Made by a program: the position numbers and the translations under genes
Origin: Bythopirellula sp.
GTDB lineage: Bacteria > Planctomycetota > Planctomycetia > Pirellulales > Lacipirellulaceae
NCBI GenBank assembly: GCA_028285205.1
Contig: JANQQA010000266.1
Location: forward strand, 33,559 to 97,558
Direction: 5' to 3'
Length of the DNA stretch: 64,000 nt
Shown: piece after piece, positions 28,569-36,909 of the stretch
Numbering within the stretch: position 1 is the first letter of the stretch
Layout: every line of letters begins with the position of its first letter
The notes under the pieces: generated by a model
Seen by the model: the letters and a program-made list of their open reading frames with translations, nothing else
Databases searched by the model: none
Told to the model about the DNA's origin: nothing

Positions 28569-29366
28569 GTGCCGCCGGTGATAACGCTATTCGGAATGAA
28601 GATCGATGCGGTCGATATGAAGACGGCCGTTCAGCGCGTGATGCAATGGTGCGCGGAACCTCGCGATGAGCCGTGCCGCTACGTGGTGACGCCCAATGTC
28701 GATCACGCGGTCATGTTCCAGACAGACGATCGCCTACGCCGTTCGTACGAAGGCGCGGCGATGGTGCTCGCCGATGGCGCGCCGGTCGTCTTGGCTTCGC
28801 GACTGCTGCGGAAGTCTTTGCCCGAACGAGTTGCGGGGAGCGATCTGGTTCCCGCGCTGTTCGAAGCAGTGTCCAGCGAACGTGAATCCGCGAGTGGTCC
28901 GCTTCGCGTCTTCTTGTTGGGCGCAGGTCCGGGAGTCGCAGAGCGGGCGGCTGAGGTAATCCACCGGCGCTGGTCAAGTGTCGAAGTGGTCGGTACGCTG
29001 TCGCCACCCATGGGTTTTGAGCATGATGAGGACGAGAATCAACGAATCCTCGATGCCGTCGCGGCATGCCAGCCTGACTTGGTTTTGATCGGGCTAGGCG
29101 CGCCGAAGCAAGAATTGTGGATAGGCCGTTATGCCGATCGTTTGGAAGCAAAAGCCGCGCTGTGCATTGGGGCAACGATCGACTTCCTGGCCGGTGAGAA
29201 AAGCCGTGCGCCGCGCTTGATGCAGAAGCTCGGTTTGGAGTGGGTGCATCGCATGGCGACTGAACCGACTCGGCTCGCGAAGCGGTACGCGCGCGACGCC
29301 TGGATTTTCCCCCGACTAGTGTGGCGTGAATGGCGCGACGGCAGCGCGACATCCCCCGAATCGTAA
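28569..29366 (+). CDS. WecG/TagA/CpsF-type glycosyltransferase (GT26)
   Basis: I use the GTG at 28569 (VPPVITLFGMKID, 266 residues) because the longer track ORF starts inside the preceding gene, and the family begins with such a strand. Family motifs are present: VTPNVDHAVM, VLADGAPVVLASRLL and GLGAPKQELW. GT26 enzymes transfer ManNAc or a related sugar to lipid-linked GlcNAc on the inner membrane. It follows the ligase/polymerase by 16 bases. The initiating sugar-phosphate transferase is not in this window. Confidence 0.88.
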   Translation: MPPVITLFGMKIDAVDMKTAVQRVMQWCAEPRDEPCRYVVTPNVDHAVMFQTDDRLRRSYEGAAMVLADGAPVVLASRLLRKSLPERVAGSDLVPALFEAVSSERESASGPLRVFLLGAGPGVAERAAEVIHRRWSSVEVVGTLSPPMGFEHDEDENQRILDAVAACQPDLVLIGLGAPKQELWIGRYADRLEAKAALCIGATIDFLAGEKSRAPRLMQKLGLEWVHRMATEPTRLAKRYARDAWIFPRLVWREWRDGSATSPES

Positions 29367-29423
29367 GTCGCCGGCCGCCGACCCATCCTTCCGCCTTTAT
29401 CGTTGCGCCTTTATAGTGGTGGC

Positions 29424-30686
29424 ATGTCAGACCGCCACGCCATTTGCTTGTGTATCGACGGACTTCGGGCTTCGGCGTTGGGCACCTACGGTAGCTCTGC
29501 TTGTCCCACGCCTCAACTCGATGCACTCGCCAGTCGCGCGGCAGTTGTTGATTGGATGTTCGCAGATTCGCCGACGCGCGAAGGGTTTTATCACTCCGTT
29601 TGGCAGGGGACGCACGCGCTGCGCCGCGCGGGATTGTCAGCGCGACAGAGTGATCCGCCGTCGATTCTCCGTCGGCTGAGCGAGTCTGCATCCAGGCAAT
29701 TGCTGGTGACCGATGAGCGGAGTCTGGTTGAAATAGCCGATGACTTGCCGTATGACCTGGCGGCGTTCGTAGAAAATCACGCGACCAGTTCCGCCGACGA
29801 AATGGAGCTGACGTGCCTGGCACGATTTTTCTCGCAAGCAATCGAGCAGATCGTCGTGTGGCGGCAGAGCTTGCAGAAGACAAACAGTCTGATCTGGTTA
29901 CATAGCCAGGGGCTGGCCGGTCCGTGGGATGCACCGCTGCCGATGCGAGAGCGACTGCTCGAAGAGGATGATCCAGCTGCTGCCGAGTTTGTCGAGCCTC
30001 CCAGCGCCTTGCGAGATATCAACGACCCGGACGACGTGCTGGCGTTTCGCACTGCGTACGCGGCGCAAGTCATGGTTCTAGACGCGTGCCTAGGTGCATT
30101 CGTCGAAACGATTGAGGAGTTGTTCGCTGGCAGTGAAACTCTGCTGATGTTGTTTAGCGCGCGAGGGTATTCGCTCGGCGAACATGCATCCGTCGGAATC
30201 GAGTGTAGAGAACTGTACAGCGAAGGCTTGCATCTGCCGTGGCTCCTTTTGCCGTGCGGCAATAGGACTCCCCTGCCCCGCCAAATGTCGTTGTCACAGC
30301 CTGCTGATATCGCTGCAACGCTGCTCGATTGGTTTGGAATCGGCGAATCCCTCCGAGAGACGGACGGGTTGTCTTTGCTGCCGAATGGCGAGACATCGGG
30401 CAACGACACGCGTCAGTTGATTGCGGCCGTTGGCGAGTCTGGTGAATCAATGATCCGCACACCTGTCTGGTCGTTAATCGAGAGGGCATCCGCCGACATG
30501 TCAGCCTTCGCGCAGCTATTCACTAAGCCTGACGATCGCTGGGAGAGCAACGACATCAGCGAGCTCTGTCCCGAGGTGGTAGATCAGCTTCGCAGCGAGT
30601 TGCAAAATCTTCAGTCGCTAAGCCAAACAGACGAGCCGCTGCCGCTAAGGCCGCAGAGCGAGAGTCTATTGGAAGCCGTCCGGTAA
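29424..30686 (+). CDS. Sulfatase-fold (alkaline phosphatase superfamily) protein with lost catalytic residues
   Basis: From the ATG at 29424 (MSDRHAICLC) the protein has 420 residues and no signal peptide. The sulfatase scaffold is recognisable: CIDGLRASALGTYG, then PTPQLDALASRA, then a segment aligned with the nucleophile motif. At that motif the sequence is DSPTR, with aspartate (codon 29565-29567) where the formylglycine cysteine belongs. The later metal loop, normally SDHG...LGEHG, reads SARGYSLGEHAS, so the Asp-His pair is also gone. Catalysis by the sulfatase mechanism is therefore unlikely. It lies 57 bases after the GT26 gene at the end of the exopolysaccharide arm, so a regulatory or binding role in glycan export is conceivable. 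Confidence 0.75.
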   Translation: MSDRHAICLCIDGLRASALGTYGSSACPTPQLDALASRAAVVDWMFADSPTREGFYHSVWQGTHALRRAGLSARQSDPPSILRRLSESASRQLLVTDERSLVEIADDLPYDLAAFVENHATSSADEMELTCLARFFSQAIEQIVVWRQSLQKTNSLIWLHSQGLAGPWDAPLPMRERLLEEDDPAAAEFVEPPSALRDINDPDDVLAFRTAYAAQVMVLDACLGAFVETIEELFAGSETLLMLFSARGYSLGEHASVGIECRELYSEGLHLPWLLLPCGNRTPLPRQMSLSQPADIAATLLDWFGIGESLRETDGLSLLPNGETSGNDTRQLIAAVGESGESMIRTPVWSLIERASADMSAFAQLFTKPDDRWESNDISELCPEVVDQLRSELQNLQSLSQTDEPLPLRPQSESLLEAVR

Positions 30687-30789
30687 CTGGGCGTGTGTCA
30701 CGAATCTCCCATGGTGATCCATCGCTGATCACGCTGCTTTTCAGCTGCAAGACTGTCATGACGCGCGGTTCTTGGCTAAGCTGGGACTT

Positions 30790-31764
30790 ATGGCGTTTGC
30801 AGCTGGAACAGATCGACGTTTAGGGGCAGTCTACTATTGCTGCGCGATGTTCGTTTGCGTTTCTCTGTTGGCGACGCCAACCCAAGCGGTGCCATTGTTG
30901 CCCGATTTGGTTTCTTATGCGAGCGAAGAACTGGAGTTCATGTACGGCGGAGAGTTCGACACATCGGATACGCCTGGGAGAGTCTTTTATCGTTTCGACG
31001 TGGCGATTGCCAACTTTGGTGCGGGGCCGTTTCAGGTGCTGCACGAAACGGATCTCACCGCTCAGACGCAGGATATCTATCAGCAGGTTTTCGACAGTGA
31101 TGGCGGTCTCACGACGACGTTGATGGGCACGTTTGATTATCAGGATCCACCCTTTGGCAGAATGGCGCTCGCATCGCTAGCACGGTACAACCTACGTGAG
31201 GTCACCGCAAACGACGGCGTTGGCGACGTCGTGGCCACGTATGACAAGACCTCGCATGCGGTCGTCGATTCACTGCCAATTGACCTTTCGCTGCCCGACG
31301 CACCGACGACGCCTGCCTACCGAAGCGGTTATGCCAATCCCTTGGGAGTCTCGATTGGGTATGCCGATCTCTATGGCCGTAACATTCCCGAGCAGCGGAT
31401 CGACGTGACTGGTGTCCCGTCGGGCCAATACTGGTTGGAAGTTGTGATCGACCCCTTGGAATACGTGCAAGAGACCGACGACACGAATAACACGACACGG
31501 ATTCTGGTCGATCTGGACATCCCGACCACCGGCGACTACGACGGAGATTTCGATGTCGATGGCGCCGATTTCACGACGTGGCAGCGCGGTGAGTCGCCCA
31601 ACGCCCTGGCGGACGGAGACTTCTCATCATGGAAGTCAAATTATGGCACGACCTATCCGCCGCTAGCATCGTCTTCGTTGGCAGCGATTCCGGAGCCGGC
31701 TACGGCACTTCTGTTCGCGACGGCGTGCGTGCTAGCATTTGCGTCTCGCCAGACCACGCGGTGA
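30790..31764 (+). CDS. Lysyl-oxidase-like domain + dockerin-like module + PEP-CTERM; copper site lost
   Basis: I start at the ATG 30790 (324 residues) rather than the TTG 30772. A signal peptide (to about TPTQA) precedes PLLPDLVSYAS, the usual opening of bacterial lysyl-oxidase-like domains. Several family landmarks follow: QQVFDSDGG, LARYNLREVTAND, LGVSIGYADLYGR, IDVTGVPSGQYWLEVVIDP and ETDDTNNT. The copper-binding His-x-His segment that should precede ARYNLRE reads FGRMALASL, with no histidine. The C-terminus has the calcium-loop module GDYDGDFDVDGADF and the IPEPATALL PEP-CTERM anchor. Probably a surface protein using the fold for binding rather than oxidation. Confidence 0.72.
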   Translation: MAFAAGTDRRLGAVYYCCAMFVCVSLLATPTQAVPLLPDLVSYASEELEFMYGGEFDTSDTPGRVFYRFDVAIANFGAGPFQVLHETDLTAQTQDIYQQVFDSDGGLTTTLMGTFDYQDPPFGRMALASLARYNLREVTANDGVGDVVATYDKTSHAVVDSLPIDLSLPDAPTTPAYRSGYANPLGVSIGYADLYGRNIPEQRIDVTGVPSGQYWLEVVIDPLEYVQETDDTNNTTRILVDLDIPTTGDYDGDFDVDGADFTTWQRGESPNALADGDFSSWKSNYGTTYPPLASSSLAAIPEPATALLFATACVLAFASRQTTR

Positions 31765-31886
31765 CACGCTTAGGTTTGATTTGATCTGGAGACATGCCAG
31801 CAATCTGCCTACAATCCGCCGCCCTTCTCGGGCGACGGTGGGCGCCACCGTCTCTATCACGTAGCTCTATTGTCAGACGGTCGAGC

Positions 31887-34800
31887 ATGGTCGGACACGG
31901 ACGTCCGATAACGCTGAAGCTTCGAGTTTGCCGACTTGCCGCCGCGCAAATCGGTCCGGTCTCGTCGCGAAATTTTTTCAGCGTGCTGCTGCTGTTTCTA
32001 ATCGCGCTCACTGCGACAACGCGATGTGCTGCGGACGAAAAGACCGTTCGATTGCGTCTGGCGTGGGGCAGTGGCACAGCAGCCAAGCAGCGCTGGAACG
32101 GAACCATCGCCGTCGAAGGCGGAGTGCTGACGCAACTGCAACCGCTGGGCATCGAATCGGACGCGGCCGTGGCCATGCGAATTGACGGCAGTCGGTTGAT
32201 CGTCAACCCGCTCGAGAAACGTGGCTTCGACGGTTGCGACGTGACGGTGCAGGCCGACGAGCAGGCATTAGTGAGGGTGGAGCTGCGCAGTGATCAGCAA
32301 CTTCAGCAGACGGTGTTCGAGGCACCGCTGGCGGAGATTCTCGCCACCCAGCTCCAACGGCCGCTCGACGAGTCGGGGAGTTACTTCTTGGCTCGACGCA
32401 GCCCAGGCGATGTGTTGCGAGTGTTGCCGACTTGCGAGCACTATGTGTTTTCACCCGGTGAACAGTGGGAACTCAAGTTGCAGCCCGACTTGGCGGCCGA
32501 GTTGGCAAATGGGCCAGTCGTCCTGGAGCTACGTTTGCGGGCGACCGGTGCAGAGAAGTCGAGTTGGCAGGCAAGTCGGCAGATCACGGACGTCGCGCAG
32601 CTTGCCGCAGGCGTGACCTTTGGAATGACGAGTCCAACGATTGAAGGCGCCTATCGTTTGTCAATCGAGGCGCGCGCGCAGGAGGGGCTGGCCAAAAGGT
32701 TTGTTCCAGGGCAACAAGCTCGGACAATCGCCCGGCGCGAAATCGAGTATGTCGTGATCGATCCCGACGCCCAGTTAGCTCCGCTGACTGACGAATGGTC
32801 GCCTGTGCTGACGATCGACCCCGCGAACCCGAGCTGGTGGCAACGATGGCCGGCATGGGCGCAGGTTCCCCGGCTTCCCGGGCTCACCCCCGGAGCGGTC
32901 GGGAACATCCGACCCGTTGTGCGACCAACCCCGTCCGGAGACCTGATGGAACTCCCGCCTGCGCCGACAGGCGGCGATCCGTATTGGCAGTCGTACACGC
33001 TGCCTGTGCGCGATCCCGGCCAGCCTCATATGGTGGAAATCGAGTATCCCGTCGGCGTTGAGCAGTCACTCGATGTCGCCCTGGTGGAACCTGACGCAGC
33101 TGGCAAAGTGCTCAACGCCGAGCAGACGGGAAGCATGCGCAGTGTTGCGGCTGCGAGCGAGAAGGATGGCGAAACTTCCGTGTATCGCTTCCCGATTTGG
33201 CCACAGACACGTTCGCCCCAACTGCTGGTCGTCAACCGTCACTGCAACGCAGCCGGCCAATACGGAAAAATCAGGCTGCTGCGTCAGGAGAGCACGAACG
33301 CGCCTCAGGTCGCGCCGACTGCCGACGCGCCCAGCCATCGAATGGTCGCGGGCTACGTCGCGCAGCCGCGATTTGCCGAGGGCTTCGGCGCCGCGCAGAC
33401 GCTCGACTCAGCGAGTGGTCTGAGCGTGCAAAGCTGGTCGACTTTTTTGGCGGGCACGCGACGACTCGCGCAGGCGCTGCGCTACCAAGGTTACAACTCG
33501 ATGATGCTCACGGTAGCCGCAGATGGTAGCTGTCTGTATCCCAGCCAATTGCTCCAACCGTCGCCACGCTACGATACCGGTTTATTGGCAGCCAACGGCC
33601 AGGATCCGTTGCGCAAAGATGTGTTGGAGATGATACTCCGTATCTTTGATCGCGAAGGCTTGCGCGTGATACCTACGCTCCAGCTAGCGAGTCCGCTGCC
33701 AAGATTGGAATCGCTTCGACAGGCCAGCGACTCAGGCGAGACAGGCATCGCTTGCGTCGATCACCGCGGGCAGACTCTATGGGCACACGCAACTGACGAA
33801 TCCGGATTCGTACCTCATTACAATCCGCTCAATCAACGTGTACAGTCGGAAATCGCCGAACTCGTGCGGGAGCTAACCGCCCGATATGCGCATCACCACG
33901 CATTTGCCGGCGTTGGATTGCAAGTCTCTGGCGATGGTTACGGTCTCATGCCTGGCCTCCTGAGTGGTCTCGACGACCATACGATGGGTAATTTTTACCA
34001 AGCCGCGAACTTGCAGCTACCCAACATTGAAGGCGATCGCTTTTTGCAGCGCGCCAACTTGTTGCTTGGCGAACACCGCGAAGATTGGAAACGGTGGCGG
34101 CAAGACGGGATCACGCAGCTTTATCATCAACTCGCGGAGCAGGTAGCCAGCGCCCGCAGCGATCTGCGGCTGAGCCTCGTGACCGACGAGCTCTATGCCG
34201 GTCCGCAGCTCCGACGACGTGTGCGTCAAGCGATCGACGATCCAGCGCAGTTCCGTGAGATTCTCCCGGACCACGCGGTCGATCTCGCTCAAATTGCCGA
34301 GCATCCGGCGATCGATGCCTTGCTCCCCCACACGCTCAGCGCCACGGATTCGTTGCAGCGACAGGCGATTCAGCTTCGCATCAACTCTGCGTCAACGTAC
34401 GCGGAACTCCTCCCGGCGGAGCAATCGGTCGCGAACTTGTTCATCCGAGGGACGGAGGACTTCCGTCTACCCTCGTTCGATGCACAGAGCCCCTTTGGAG
34501 CCCCTCAGACGTTCTTGACCGTAAGTATGCGGCACAAACGTACGGGGCCCGCTGGCCGTTTCCAATTGATGAAAACTCTGGCCGCGAGAGATTCGACGCT
34601 GATTGTCGAAGGAGGGCATGCTCTGGACCTCAGCGAAGACCTGGACGCACGGGAGATCCGACACGCGGTTCGTCAGCTGCCCCGTGATGCGGAGGTTCGC
34701 GAGCAGCGAGTTCAGCCGATGACGCTGCGAGTCTATCGTGCGGAAAATTCGACCTTCGTCGTCCTTATCAACGAGTCGCCATGGCAAGCCGACGCACAGC

Positions 34801-35813
34801 TTCAGCTCGTGCCGTCGCAGGCCAGTGAGTGGCGGAAGCTGGGCAGCGGCACCGTCGCGGCTACCTCGCAATTGGCCGGCAACTTAGGGGCTGGCAGTCA
34901 GGCATGGAACGTCAATTTGCAGCCATTCGGTTTGCAAGCGTGGGAATTTGACGATCCGCGACTTCGCGTTGGTGATCTCGTCGTGAATGTCGCGGATTTT
35001 GCCAAAGCGGAACTGAAGCAGCGCCTGCAAGAAATGGAATCACGCGCGGGAAATCTAAGCATTCAGCGTCCGTATTCCAAGCTGCAGAATCCAGGTTTTG
35101 AGTTGCAGGATGGAGATGTTCGCATTGTCGGCTGGCAGCCTCGTCAGGGAGCGCTCGGCTCGATCTCGATTGATAACGCCAACCGACGTTCGGGCAGTCA
35201 TTCGCTACGACTTCAGAGCGAAGATCGGACCGGGGTGGCCGTCCAAAGTCATTTGTTCCCCGTCCCACAGACGGGGCAGCTAACCGTCAGCGCGTTTGTC
35301 AGCGTCCAACACTTCGGCCCAGACGCCCAGCTCCGAATAGCGGTGCAAGATCAGCAGGACGGTCGCGAGTATCAGCAATATGCGCTGCTCGGCAGCTCGC
35401 AACTAAAAGGCGATACCTGGACACGATTCGAACTTCCGCTAAACGATGTACCGGTGGACGAGAACATGCAGCTGCGGTTGCAGTTCCACCTCGTTGGCAA
35501 AGCGGAAGTGCTCGTCGATGACGTCGAGTTGCTCGATCTACGGTTCGACGACGCAAGGCGGCTGACCCTCGTGAAGCGCATCCACGGCGCGAACATGCTC
35601 TTGGAGCAGGGTCAGGTGGTCGATTGCCTGCGCGTCGTCGATGACTATTGGTCGCGCTATTTGCTAGAGCATGTACCGCCGACAGAAGCAGTCGAGGCGG
35701 TCGCCACAAAGCCAGCCACTGTGGTGGAAACCCAGCCTGAGGCGACCGAGCCGAAGGAAGACAAAGGCTTTGGCTCACGCGTGCGCGGCTGGGTACCGAA
35801 GCTCTGGCGCTGA
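31887..35813 (+). CDS. Large secreted protein with TIM-barrel-like (family-10-like) and jelly-roll domains
   Basis: The open frame runs from 31794. I favour the ATG at 31887 (1308 residues), which leads into a signal peptide ending LTATTRCAA. The first 500 residues are beta-rich and of unknown type. A region around residues 500-850 (ALRYQGYNSMMLTVAADG; FDREGLRVIPTLQ; YNPLNQRVQSEIAELVREL) resembles the barrel of putative family-10-like glycoside hydrolases. The last 250 residues include a carbohydrate-binding-like jelly roll beginning LQNPGFELQDG and ending VLVDDVELLDL. The inferred role is polysaccharide breakdown outside the cytoplasm. Catalytic acids cannot be named with confidence. Its 3' end overlaps the convergent dus gene by 39 bases. 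Confidence 0.6.
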   Translation: MVGHGRPITLKLRVCRLAAAQIGPVSSRNFFSVLLLFLIALTATTRCAADEKTVRLRLAWGSGTAAKQRWNGTIAVEGGVLTQLQPLGIESDAAVAMRIDGSRLIVNPLEKRGFDGCDVTVQADEQALVRVELRSDQQLQQTVFEAPLAEILATQLQRPLDESGSYFLARRSPGDVLRVLPTCEHYVFSPGEQWELKLQPDLAAELANGPVVLELRLRATGAEKSSWQASRQITDVAQLAAGVTFGMTSPTIEGAYRLSIEARAQEGLAKRFVPGQQARTIARREIEYVVIDPDAQLAPLTDEWSPVLTIDPANPSWWQRWPAWAQVPRLPGLTPGAVGNIRPVVRPTPSGDLMELPPAPTGGDPYWQSYTLPVRDPGQPHMVEIEYPVGVEQSLDVALVEPDAAGKVLNAEQTGSMRSVAAASEKDGETSVYRFPIWPQTRSPQLLVVNRHCNAAGQYGKIRLLRQESTNAPQVAPTADAPSHRMVAGYVAQPRFAEGFGAAQTLDSASGLSVQSWSTFLAGTRRLAQALRYQGYNSMMLTVAADGSCLYPSQLLQPSPRYDTGLLAANGQDPLRKDVLEMILRIFDREGLRVIPTLQLASPLPRLESLRQASDSGETGIACVDHRGQTLWAHATDESGFVPHYNPLNQRVQSEIAELVRELTARYAHHHAFAGVGLQVSGDGYGLMPGLLSGLDDHTMGNFYQAANLQLPNIEGDRFLQRANLLLGEHREDWKRWRQDGITQLYHQLAEQVASARSDLRLSLVTDELYAGPQLRRRVRQAIDDPAQFREILPDHAVDLAQIAEHPAIDALLPHTLSATDSLQRQAIQLRINSASTYAELLPAEQSVANLFIRGTEDFRLPSFDAQSPFGAPQTFLTVSMRHKRTGPAGRFQLMKTLAARDSTLIVEGGHALDLSEDLDAREIRHAVRQLPRDAEVREQRVQPMTLRVYRAENSTFVVLINESPWQADAQLQLVPSQASEWRKLGSGTVAATSQLAGNLGAGSQAWNVNLQPFGLQAWEFDDPRLRVGDLVVNVADFAKAELKQRLQEMESRAGNLSIQRPYSKLQNPGFELQDGDVRIVGWQPRQGALGSISIDNANRRSGSHSLRLQSEDRTGVAVQSHLFPVPQTGQLTVSAFVSVQHFGPDAQLRIAVQDQQDGREYQQYALLGSSQLKGDTWTRFELPLNDVPVDENMQLRLQFHLVGKAEVLVDDVELLDLRFDDARRLTLVKRIHGANMLLEQGQVVDCLRVVDDYWSRYLLEHVPPTEAVEAVATKPATVVETQPEATEPKEDKGFGSRVRGWVPKLWR

Positions 35814-36887
35814 CGCCAGCTCTGCGTTCATGATCGGTTCTGGCTCGTCACACGCGGGATGCACTCCGGGATCGTCGACGCTGTACCATTCCGCCAGCAC
35901 GTCCCGCCAGGCGCCCGCTTTCTTCACGCTGCAGAAGGCGTTGCGAACCTCGACCGACTGTGGATGGAGCTGTGAGTACTTTATCCCGAACTTGCGCATC
36001 GGCGGAACGCAGCGATCGGCACCGTACAGTTCTTCCGCTAGGGCGTAGTGTTCCGCAATGACATCACGTTGCTCGAACAGACTTGGCGGCTCGGGCAGCG
36101 GCAGCCCCGCCGCGAGTGCTCGTGCCTGCGAGAAAACCCAAGGATTACCAATCGCCCCGCGTGCGACGGTCACGCCATCGACGCCTGTGTAGCGAATCAT
36201 GTCGAGGCAGGCTTGCGCGTCGAACAAATCACCGCTGCCAAGCACAACGCGTTCGCCGGCGTGTGCCTTCAACTGCCGCAAGAAATCCCAACGTGACGGT
36301 CCATCGTAGCGTTGTGTTACGGTACGTCCGTGCACTGTGATCGCTGCCACACCGCGCCGATAAGCGCCATCGAAGATCTCGAAAAACTTGTCGCTGCTAT
36401 CGGTCGTGTCATCAATGCCGCGCCGCATTTTGACCGTGACTGGGAGCTGCGAGGGAACGGCATCGCGCACCCGCTCGACGATTTCTAACGCGACGTCCGG
36501 CTGACTTAGATGGAAACCACCGCGACAGCGACCCAAGACTTTCTTGACCGGACAGCCGAAGTTGATGTCGATCACGTCAAATCCATGCTCGACCAGTCGC
36601 TTCGCCGCTGGGCCGAATTGCAGGGGATCCGCGCCCATCAGCTGACCGCCGACGGGGTGTTCTTCCTCGGCCACGTGCATGAAATGGTGGTTCTTGCGAC
36701 GTGGCTTGACTTCTAGGATGAACTTGTCGAGCATCACCTCGCAGATAGTGTACGGCGCGCCAAGACGACGCGCAATCACCCGCATCGCAGCGTCGCTATA
36801 GCCGCTCAGCGCGGCTTGCACGACAGGAAAGTCGAGCCGCACATTGCCCAATCGTAGTTCGCCGAGAGTGGAGTTCATAGCGTTCAT
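35775..36887 (-). CDS. tRNA-dihydrouridine synthase (Dus family)
   Basis: From the ATG at 36887 (MNAMNSTLGEL, 371 residues; an internal ATG lies at 36878) the protein shows the FMN-barrel Dus pattern. It has the catalytic cysteine in DINFGCPVKKVLGR, the substrate/FMN segment VTVKMRRGID and the loop ITVHGRTVTQRYDGPSRW, then GVTVARGAIGNPW. It reduces specific uridines in tRNA D-loops with NADPH and FMN. The 104 N-terminal residues of the track ORF overlap queG and are rejected. It lies 22 bases downstream of queG, forming a tRNA-modification operon. Confidence 0.93.
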   Translation of the reverse strand: MNAMNSTLGELRLGNVRLDFPVVQAALSGYSDAAMRVIARRLGAPYTICEVMLDKFILEVKPRRKNHHFMHVAEEEHPVGGQLMGADPLQFGPAAKRLVEHGFDVIDINFGCPVKKVLGRCRGGFHLSQPDVALEIVERVRDAVPSQLPVTVKMRRGIDDTTDSSDKFFEIFDGAYRRGVAAITVHGRTVTQRYDGPSRWDFLRQLKAHAGERVVLGSGDLFDAQACLDMIRYTGVDGVTVARGAIGNPWVFSQARALAAGLPLPEPPSLFEQRDVIAEHYALAEELYGADRCVPPMRKFGIKYSQLHPQSVEVRNAFCSVKKAGAWRDVLAEWYSVDDPGVHPACDEPEPIMNAELASAPELRYPAAHA

Positions 36888-36909
36888 TTTCTCAGGAACC
36901 CAGTGACCG

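Noticed and set aside
28711-29934. 407-residue minus-strand ORF
   Set aside because: Antisense to the GT26 and sulfatase-fold genes, very Arg/Pro/Ser-rich, no recognisable domain.
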